A DNA stretch of 11,471 nucleotides, taken from NCBI GenBank assembly GCA_964481035.1, contig CAYZSE010000111.1:1-11471 (forward strand). Reading direction: 5' to 3'. The position numbers and the translations under genes were made by a program. The notes under the pieces were generated by a model. It saw nothing but the letters and a program-made list of their open reading frames with translations. It had not been told where the DNA came from and did not search any database. The stretch is from JAAAPF01 sp964481035 (lineage in GTDB: Bacteria; Pseudomonadota; Alphaproteobacteria; Geminicoccales; Geminicoccaceae). Below, in pieces: positions 5,611 to 11,471 of the stretch. Each line of letters starts with the position of its first letter. Within the stretch, counting starts at the first letter, position 1.

Positions 5611-6311
5611 CCGTCGATCTCGCCCGCATCGACCCGGCGGTCTTGTGGATCCTCGTCTCGACCACGGCCTTCTGGATCGGCAACTGGTGCTACGCACGGA
5701 CCCGGCGGAACGCGATCCTCAACCCGATGGTCGTCGCCGGCGTCCTCGTCGTCGCCGTCCTCCTCGGCAGCGACACGCCCTACGCCGTCTACGCCGAGCA
5801 CGTCGAGCTCTTGCGCTGGCTCACCGGTCCCGCCATCGTCGCGCTCGCCGTGCCGCTCTACCACAGCCTCAAGCAGATCCGCGCCGCACTCCTGCCGGCG
5901 CTGGTCGCCATCACCGTTGGCGCCGCGACGGCGGTCACGAGCGCCGCGACGCTGACGGTCGCGGTCGGCGGCGGTGCGAGCTTCGTCGCGGCGATGGCGT
6001 CCAAGTCGGTCACCACGCCCGTCGCCCTCGCCATCGCCGAGCGCGTCGGCGGCGTTGAGGCGGTGACCGCGCTCTTCGTCCTGGCGACGGGCGTCGTCGG
6101 CGCCTTGTCGGGCACCGCGCTGTGCCGGCTCTTGGGGGTCCGCGACCATCGCGCGCAAGGGATCGTGCTCGGTGTCACCGCGCACGTCCTGGGCGTCGCC
6201 CGTGGCTTTTCGATCAGCCGCGAGATGGGCACCTTCGCCGCCGTCGGCATGGGCGTGAGCGCGGTCCTGGCCGCGCTGTTCCTGCCGCTGGTCATCGCCT
6301 TCGCCGGCTGA
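5607..6311 (+). CDS. lrgB: LrgB/CidB family membrane protein
   Basis: A 234-aa multi-pass inner membrane protein, the large partner of LrgA. Family signatures are AILNPMVVAGVLV (36-48), WLTGPAIVALAVPLY (71-85), MASKSVTTPVALAIA (130-144), the GALSGTALCRLLGVRDHRAQ stretch (165-184) and GIVLGVTAHVLGVARG (185-200). The SKSVTTP loop and the Ala-His-x-x-Gly-x-Ala-Arg motif are intact and the length is normal, so the protein looks functional. The ATG overlaps the lrgA stop by 4 bases and has no Shine-Dalgarno of its own, so synthesis should depend on translation of lrgA. No lytSR-like two-component system or LysR regulator gene adjoins the pair in this window. Confidence 0.92.
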   Translation: MTVDLARIDPAVLWILVSTTAFWIGNWCYARTRRNAILNPMVVAGVLVVAVLLGSDTPYAVYAEHVELLRWLTGPAIVALAVPLYHSLKQIRAALLPALVAITVGAATAVTSAATLTVAVGGGASFVAAMASKSVTTPVALAIAERVGGVEAVTALFVLATGVVGALSGTALCRLLGVRDHRAQGIVLGVTAHVLGVARGFSISREMGTFAAVGMGVSAVLAALFLPLVIAFAG

Positions 6312-6317
6312 GGCCCG

Positions 6318-6346
6318 CCCCGGCCCACGGCCGGCCGGAGCCGGGG
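6318..6346 (+). terminator. GC-rich hairpin after lrgB
   Basis: CCCCGGC (6318-6324) pairs with GCCGGGG (6340-6346) around a 15-nt interior that itself holds GGCCGGCC. It starts 7 nt past the lrgB stop. There is no T-run, so its role as terminator is only suggested by place and stem strength. Confidence 0.3.
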
Positions 6347-6485
6347 AGCCGCGACGGCTTCCGGTCGCAGTCTCACCGTGGAGCGGCGAGCGAGCCGGGC
6401 GACCCGCGCCCATCGGATGGGGCGAGCAGAGCGCGCCTCCGCGCCGACCCGGGTGCCGCGCGAGCGACGGCTCGATCGTGTCGCG

Positions 6486-6515
6486 TTGCTTCCGGCGCTC
6501 GGCCGGGCCTAGGGT
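6486..6515 (+). promoter_or_regulatory. Candidate putA promoter
   Basis: TTGCTT (6486-6491), 18 nt, then TAGGGT (6510-6515). The pattern resembles housekeeping promoters of GC-rich alphaproteobacteria. It would give a leader of about 60 nt before the putA ATG at 6584. The rest of the 272-nt lrgB-putA gap shows nothing else I can name. Confidence 0.35.
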
Positions 6516-6583
6516 CGCGGAGTTGGAGACCCGCGGCGCGGTCGTCGACCGCCGCCCGGCCGAAAATGCCGGAGGGGACGCCC

Positions 6584-9500
6584 ATGGACGAGGCTGGACG
6601 CCACGCATCCGAGCGACCGGCGCCGACGCGCGAGGCGGTGCGGCGGCATTACGACCGCGACGAGGCCCTGGCGGTCCGCGACCTCCTGCCGCGGATCGGC
6701 CTGGACGGCCAAGCGCGGGCGGCCGTCGCCGAGCGTGCGGGGGACCTGGTCCGGCGGGTGCGGGCGGAGACCCGTCCGTCGATGATGGAGAGCTTCCTCG
6801 CCGAATACGGCCTCTCGACGGCCGAGGGCGTCGGCCTGATGTGCCTCGCCGAGGCGCTCTTGCGAGTGCCCGACGCCGAGACCATCGACGAGCTCATCCA
6901 GGACAAGATCGAGCCGTCGGACTGGGGCGCGCATCTGGGCCGGTCGTCGTCCTCGCTCGTCAACGCTTCGACCTGGGCGCTGATGCTGACCGGTCGCGTC
7001 CTCGACGACGACCCAAACAAGCCCGCGGCTTCCCTGCGCCGCCTCGTGCGGCGCGTCGGCGAGCCGGTCGTGCGGACGGCGGTCGGCCGGGCGATGAAGC
7101 TCCTCGGCCGGCAGTTCGTTCTCGGCGAAACCATCGCCGACGGCCTCGAGAACGCCAAGCCGCTGGAACGCAAAGGTTATCTCTACTCCTACGACATGCT
7201 GGGCGAAGGTGCCAAGACCGCGGCCGACGCCGAGCGCTACGCGCAGGCCTACGCCACGGCGATCGAAGCCATCGCGGCCGGCGCCGTCCGCGACGTGCGC
7301 AGCGGCCCCGGCATCTCGGTCAAGCTCTCGGCCCTGCACCCGCGCTACGAGTGGAGCCACCGGGCGCAGGTCATGGCCGAGCTCGTGCCGCGCGCCCGGA
7401 CGCTCGCTCGCCGAGCGGCCCGGGCCAACATCGGCTTCAACATCGACGCCGAGGAGCAGGATCGGCTCGATCTGTCGCTCGACGTGATCGACGCGTTGCT
7501 CGCCGATCCGGAGCTCGCCGGCTGGGACGGCTTCGGCGTGGTGGTGCAGAGCTACGGGCGGCGTTGCGCGGCGATGATCGAGCACCTCGACGCGCTCGCC
7601 AACCGGCTCGACCGGCGGATCATGGTGCGGCTCGTCAAGGGCGCCTATTGGGACGCCGAGATCAAGCTCGCCCAGGAGTTGGGCACCGAGACCTTTCCCG
7701 TGTTCACCCGCAAGGCCGCCACGGACGTGGCGTTTCTCGCCTGCGCGCGGCTGCTCATGGACCGCCGCGACCGGTTGTACCCGCAGTTCGCGACCCACAA
7801 CGCGCACAGCTGCGCGGCCGTACTCGCCATGGCCGGGGACGATCGCGAGGGCTTCGAGTTCCAGCGCCTGCACGGCATGGGCGAGGCGCTGCACGAGATC
7901 GTCAAGGCGAGCGCCGGCACCCGTTGCCGCATCTACGCGCCCGTCGGCGCGCACCGCGACCTGCTCGCCTATCTCGTCCGCCGGCTGCTCGAGAACGGCG
8001 CCAACAGCTCCTTCGTCAACCAGATCGTCGACGCGCGCATCCCGCCCGAGCAGATCGCGCGCGACCCCGTGGCCGAGATCGAGGGGCTGGGCGAGGCGAT
8101 CGCGCATCCGGCGATCCGCCCGCCCGCGGCGCTGTTCGCGCCCGTGCGGGCGAACTCCAAGGGCTGGCGGGTCGACGAGCCGGCCTCGATCGAGGCGCTC
8201 CTCGCCGCGCGCGAGGCGTTCGCCGGCGCGAACTGGCAGGCGGCGCCGCTGCTCGCCGACGGCCGCGAAGGCACGGGCCCGATCCGGCCGGTGACGAGCC
8301 CGGCCGACCCCGGCCGGGTCGTCGGCGAGGTGCGCGACGCGACGGCGGAGGAGGTCACGGCGGCGCTGGACCACGCGCAAGAGGGCTTTGCGGCGTGGGA
8401 CGCCGAGCCGGTGCGCGAGCGTGCGGAGGCCCTACGCCGCGCCGCCGACCTCTACGAGGCCGACGCGGCCGAGCTCTGCGCGCTCGCCGCGCGCGAGGCC
8501 GGCAAGATCCTCAAGGACGGCATCGCCGAGGTGCGCGAGGCCGTGGACTTCCTGCGCTATTACGCGGGCGAGGCCGAGCGGCTCGCGGCGGAGGAGCCGG
8601 GGACCGCGCGCGGAATTTTCGCCTGCGTCAGCCCTTGGAACTTCCCGCTCGCGATCTTCACCGGCCAGGTGGCGGCGGCGCTGGCCGCGGGCAACGCCGT
8701 CGTCGCCAAGCCCGCCGAGCAGACGCCCCTGATCGCGGCGCGGGCGACGGCGCTCCTGCACGCGGCCGGGGTGCCGCGCGCGGCCCTGCAGCTCCTGCCG
8801 GGCGACGGGCCCGTGGTCGGGGCGGCGCTCACCGCCGATCCCCGCCTTGCCGGGGTGGCGTTCACCGGCTCGGACGCGACCGCCCGGCTCATCCACCGAG
8901 CGCTGGCGGCGGGGGCGGGGCCGGACGCCGTGCTGATCGCCGAGACCGGTGGCATCAACGCCATGCTCGTCGACAGCACGGCGCTGACCGAGCAGGCGGT
9001 GCGCGACATCCTCGTCTCCGCCTTTCAGAGCGCGGGCCAGCGCTGCTCGGCTTTGCGTCTCCTCTACGTCCAGGAGGAGGCGGAAGCACGGCTGATGACC
9101 ATGCTCGAGGGGGCATTGCGCACCCTCGTCGTGGGCGATCCCTGGGATCTCGCGAGCGACGTCTCGCCGGTGATCGACGCCGCCGCCAAGGCCGACATCG
9201 AGACGTATCTCGACGCGCAAGCGGCGGCCGGGCGGCTCGTCGCCCGGCTCGCGGTGCCGGCGGCGGGAACCTACGTGGCGCCGGCCATCGTCCGGGTCGC
9301 CGGCATCGACGAGGTCGAGCGCGAGGTCTTCGGGCCCGTCCTCCACGTCGCCACCTTCAAGGCGCGCGAGATCGACGCCGTCGTCGATGCGATCAACGCC
9401 CGCGGCTACGGCCTCACCTTCGGGCTGCACACCCGCATCGACGACCGCGTGCAGCAGATCGTCGAGCGCCTTCGGGTCGGCAACATGTACGTCAACCGCA

Positions 9501-10249
9501 ACCAGATCGGCGCCGTCGTCGGCTCGCAGCCCTTCGGCGGCGAGGGCCTCTCCGGCACCGGCCCCAAGGCCGGCGGCCCCTTCTACGTCGCCCGCTTCCG
9601 TCGCACCGAAGAGCCCGCGGCGCATCCGGCGCCAGCCGGCCCGGCGATGCCTACGGCGGAGGTGCAGACGGCGCTCGACCGCCTCGACGCTCGCAACTGG
9701 ACGGCCCGGCCGGACCGCGTCGCCGTCCTGAGGAAGGCGCTCGCCGGGACGGACGGGAGCGCGCGCGCAGCGCTTGCGGCACTCGGCGCCTTCGTTGCCG
9801 GGCCTTTCACGCTGCCGGGCCCGGTCGGCGAGAGCAACCGGCTGAGCCTGCATCCGCGCGACGCCGTGCTCTGCCTCGGCCCGACACCGGCGATCGCTAC
9901 CGCGCAAGCCGTCCAGGCGCTCGGCGCCGGCTGCGGGGTCGTCGTCGTTGCGCCCGATGCGGCACGGGTCGCCGAGCCGCTCGCCGCCGGCGGCGCGCCG
10001 GTGACAGGCCTCGACGGCACGCTCGACCCGCGGTCGCTCGAGGCGCTCGACGGGATCGGCGTGGTCGCCGCGGCGGGTGCCTCGCCGTGGACGGGCGAGC
10101 TGCGGCGGGCGCTCGCGGCGCGCGACGGCGCGATCGTGCCCCTGGTGACGGAGGTGCTGGCGCCGGCACGCTACGTCGTCGAGCGGCATCTCTGCATCGA
10201 CACGACCGCTGCGGGGGGGAATGCGACGCTTTTGGCAACTGTCGGCTGA
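6584..10249 (+). CDS. putA: Bifunctional proline dehydrogenase / L-glutamate gamma-semialdehyde dehydrogenase PutA
   Basis: A 1221-aa enzyme oxidising proline to glutamate in two steps: FAD-linked proline dehydrogenase, then NAD-linked aldehyde dehydrogenase with channelling of the intermediate. The first domain (about 115-500) has YSYDMLGEGAKTAADAERY (201-219), GISVKLSALHPRYEW (243-257), RLVKGAYWDAEIK (349-361) and the substrate-binding YLVRRLLENGANSSFVNQI (463-481). The second (about 535-1005) has CVSPWNFPLAIFTGQ (681-695), catalytic Glu in ETGGINAML (787-795) and catalytic Cys821 in SAGQRCSALR. An extra C-terminal domain (about 1025-1221) ends in CIDTTAAGGNATLLATVG, the usual PutA end. The N-terminus lacks a ribbon-helix-helix domain, so the protein should not repress its own gene. 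ATG 6584 has GGAGGGG six bases upstream. An IS remnant begins at its stop codon. Confidence 0.97.
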   Translation: MDEAGRHASERPAPTREAVRRHYDRDEALAVRDLLPRIGLDGQARAAVAERAGDLVRRVRAETRPSMMESFLAEYGLSTAEGVGLMCLAEALLRVPDAETIDELIQDKIEPSDWGAHLGRSSSSLVNASTWALMLTGRVLDDDPNKPAASLRRLVRRVGEPVVRTAVGRAMKLLGRQFVLGETIADGLENAKPLERKGYLYSYDMLGEGAKTAADAERYAQAYATAIEAIAAGAVRDVRSGPGISVKLSALHPRYEWSHRAQVMAELVPRARTLARRAARANIGFNIDAEEQDRLDLSLDVIDALLADPELAGWDGFGVVVQSYGRRCAAMIEHLDALANRLDRRIMVRLVKGAYWDAEIKLAQELGTETFPVFTRKAATDVAFLACARLLMDRRDRLYPQFATHNAHSCAAVLAMAGDDREGFEFQRLHGMGEALHEIVKASAGTRCRIYAPVGAHRDLLAYLVRRLLENGANSSFVNQIVDARIPPEQIARDPVAEIEGLGEAIAHPAIRPPAALFAPVRANSKGWRVDEPASIEALLAAREAFAGANWQAAPLLADGREGTGPIRPVTSPADPGRVVGEVRDATAEEVTAALDHAQEGFAAWDAEPVRERAEALRRAADLYEADAAELCALAAREAGKILKDGIAEVREAVDFLRYYAGEAERLAAEEPGTARGIFACVSPWNFPLAIFTGQVAAALAAGNAVVAKPAEQTPLIAARATALLHAAGVPRAALQLLPGDGPVVGAALTADPRLAGVAFTGSDATARLIHRALAAGAGPDAVLIAETGGINAMLVDSTALTEQAVRDILVSAFQSAGQRCSALRLLYVQEEAEARLMTMLEGALRTLVVGDPWDLASDVSPVIDAAAKADIETYLDAQAAAGRLVARLAVPAAGTYVAPAIVRVAGIDEVEREVFGPVLHVATFKAREIDAVVDAINARGYGLTFGLHTRIDDRVQQIVERLRVGNMYVNRNQIGAVVGSQPFGGEGLSGTGPKAGGPFYVARFRRTEEPAAHPAPAGPAMPTAEVQTALDRLDARNWTARPDRVAVLRKALAGTDGSARAALAALGAFVAGPFTLPGPVGESNRLSLHPRDAVLCLGPTPAIATAQAVQALGAGCGVVVVAPDAARVAEPLAAGGAPVTGLDGTLDPRSLEALDGIGVVAAAGASPWTGELRRALAARDGAIVPLVTEVLAPARYVVERHLCIDTTAAGGNATLLATVG

Positions 10250-10260
10250 GAGCCCGCGAA
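10248..10260 (+). repeat. Candidate left inverted repeat of IS
   Basis: GAGAGCCCGCGAA, partly matching the complement of 11457-11469. It overlaps the last two bases of the putA stop codon. Confidence 0.35.
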
Positions 10261-10321
10261 AAATCGCCTCGTCGTGCTGGAATGGCGGGGTGGTGGGCAT
10301 GACGTGGGCGAGGGTGGGACG

Positions 10322-11342
10322 GTGAGCGAGCTGTTCGAGGAACTGCCGGAGCAGCGGCGGGATCGGCCGGAGGCGGCGGCTCGGCCGCGGGTGCTGGCGG
10401 CGGATCGCCGCCAGGTGGCGCCGGAGGCGGTGTGCCTGGACGACCTGTTGGCGCCGGAGCATCCGGCGCGGGCGGTGTGGACGTTCGTCGAGGGGCTGGA
10501 CCTGACGCCGCTCTACGCGCTGATCCGGGCGAGCGAGGACCGCGCGGGCCGGCCGGCGATCGACCCGAAGATCCTGGTGGGCTTGTGGCTCTACGCGACG
10601 GTGGACGGGGTCGGCAGCGCCCGGGCGCTGGCGCGGCTGTGCCGCCAGCACGTGGCCTATCGCTGGCTGTGCGGCGGGGTGTCGGTGAACCACCACACGC
10701 TGTCGGACTTCCTGGTGGCGCACGTCGACTGGCTGGACGGCGTGCTGACGGCGAGCGTGGCCGGGCTGATGCACGCGGGCCTGGTGACGCTCGAGCGGGC
10801 GGCGCAGGACGGCAGGCGGGTGCGGGCGTCGGCGGGGGCGGCGTCGTTCCGCCGGCGTCAGAGCCTCGCGCGCTGCCGCGAGGAGGCGAAGGCGCAGGTG
10901 GACCCGCTCAAAGCCGAGCTCGAGGCCGACCCGGCGAGCGCGGACCGGCGACGGCGGCGACGACGAGGCGCGCGACAAGCGCCGGGCGCGGCGGGCGTCG
11001 ACGACGGACCCGGAGGTGCGTGTCATGAAAATGGCCCCGAAGAGGGCGCGAGGGGGCGGCTGGCGCCCGGCGGTCAACGTCCAGTACGCCCCCGACGTCG
11101 ACAGCGGGATGGTCGTCGGCGTCGATGTCACCAACCGGGGCAACGACCAGCCGAGCCTCACCCCGATGGTGAATCAGGTCGTTGAGCGCTACGGCACCGT
11201 TCCCGGCGCGTGGCTCGCCGACGGCGGCTTCGTCTCGCTGGATGCCGTGACCGACCTCGCCGGCCACGGCATCGCGCTCTGGCACGCCATCGCCCACGAC
11301 CTCACCCGTTTGCTCGCCCCACCGACCGCGAAGCCGGCATGA
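10322..11342 (+). pseudogene. IS1182-family transposase, frameshifted and internally deleted
   Basis: The front part is intact for about 210 codons from GTG 10322 (MSELFEELPEQ, a usual start for this family). It carries the DUF772-type N-terminal domain (DPKILVGLWLYATVDGVGSA at 81-100; HHTLSDFLV at 124-132) and QDGRRVRAS with the first catalytic Asp (about 163). Around 10950, in an arginine-rich linker, the coding signal moves to another frame and resumes as STTDPEVRVMKM, then NVQYAPDVDSGMVVGVDVTN and ADGGFVSLDAVTDLA with the second Asp. The linker looks about 30 residues shorter than in relatives. After LAGHGI the sequence jumps directly to ALWHAIAHDLTRLL, the normal C-terminal end, omitting about 70 residues that usually hold the catalytic Glu. 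It is therefore judged inactive. Family length and missing segments are recalled from known relatives, not aligned. Confidence 0.8.
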
Positions 11343-11361
11343 GCCGCCGGCCTCGCCCCGT

Positions 11362-11413
11362 GCCAGGGCGGCTGACGCGAAGCCCGGCGCCGGGTCGGCC
11401 GAGCCGCCCTGGC
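11362..11413. repeat. 12-bp inverted repeat enclosing a 12-bp palindrome
   Basis: GCCAGGGCGGCT (11362-11373) is perfectly complementary to AGCCGCCCTGGC (11402-11413). The 28-nt interior holds the palindrome CCCGGCGCCGGG (11383-11394). The structure starts 19 nt after the transposase stop, inside the IS, and could form a cruciform in DNA or a branched hairpin in RNA. It may end transcription of the transposase or help recognition of the right end. Confidence 0.55.
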
Positions 11414-11456
11414 TGGTGCTCACGCACCATCACCGCCCCCGGCGCCGAGCCATTCC

Positions 11457-11469
11457 TTCACAACCTCTG
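11457..11469 (-). repeat. Candidate right inverted repeat of IS
   Basis: The complement reads CAGAGGTTGTGAA, partly matching the candidate left end at 10248-10260. It is at the window edge, so the true boundary may lie a few bases further. Confidence 0.35.
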
Positions 11470-11471
11470 AG

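Larger units (their letters stand above)
10248..11470 (+). mobile_element. Degenerate IS1182-family insertion sequence
   Basis: The element contains a broken IS1182-type transposase. A candidate left end GAGAGCCCGCGAA (10248-10260) faces a candidate right end CAGAGGTTGTGAA (complement of 11457-11469). They agree at 8 of 13 positions by eye, with most differences being transitions. The left end begins inside the putA TGA codon, so insertion just spared the gene. The right boundary lies at the window edge and no target duplication can be checked. Limits are approximate. Confidence 0.5.

Noticed and set aside
6478..10302. 1274-codon plus frame overlapping putA
   Set aside because: An off-frame reading of putA made of Arg/Gly/Ala repeats; the putA frame is unmistakable.
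10940..10960. Programmed ribosomal frameshift in the transposase
   Set aside because: No slippery heptamer visible, and the linker and C-terminal region are also shortened, so decay is the better explanation.
8432..11161. 909-codon open frame on the minus strand
   Set aside because: Antisense shadow of putA and the transposase; Arg/Gly/Pro-rich with no domain, while the plus frame has complete catalytic motifs.
1..11471. CRISPR array, phage or integron features
   Set aside because: No regularly spaced repeats, integrase, attC-like sites or phage genes seen on either strand.

Overview
The window is GC-rich DNA with strongly GC-biased third codon positions and long antisense shadow frames. 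Gene content fits an alphaproteobacterium: a Tat-exported PhoD phosphatase, a PutA without the N-terminal DNA-binding domain, a small protein ending in an SEESFPASDPP-type tail, and an IS1182-type transposase. The lineage is an inference from gene families; no rRNA, tRNA or CRISPR array is visible.

Layout. (a) Positions 1-1961, all on the minus strand, read from right to left: a 101-aa protein with the SEESFPASDPP tail, a 50-aa orphan reading frame, a family-2-like glycosyltransferase whose 5' part is strikingly AT-rich, and then a stretch running off the left edge whose coding signal jumps between frames (a broken gene). (b) Positions 2230-4262, plus strand: a Tat-dependent PhoD-type phosphatase/phosphodiesterase and a DUF454 (YbaN-like) inner membrane protein. 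(c) Positions 4263-5029, minus strand: an EVE-domain protein followed by two very small, mutually similar reading frames (29 and 37 aa), each with a ribosome binding site, one predicted membrane segment and an arginine-rich tail. (d) Positions 5224-6311, plus strand: lrgA/lrgB, overlapping by ATGA and divergent from the EVE gene; the shared intergenic region carries a perfect 12-bp inverted repeat. (e) Positions 6584-10249, plus strand: a complete 1221-aa bifunctional proline utilisation enzyme PutA. (f) Positions about 10248-11470: a decayed IS1182-family element whose left end overlaps the putA stop codon. Its transposase has a frameshift plus two apparent internal deletions, one of which removes the region expected to hold the last catalytic residue.

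How it fits together. Most of the window is ordinary chromosomal housekeeping: phosphate release in the periplasm, proline catabolism to glutamate, and membrane-permeability control by LrgAB. The accessory parts are the left edge (mosaic glycosyltransferase and broken neighbour) and the right edge (IS remnant). The least explained elements are the tandem small membrane-peptide genes downstream of the EVE gene and the inverted repeat between EVE and lrgAB. No clear new multi-gene defence or biosynthetic system is seen; those two items are the best candidates for something undescribed.
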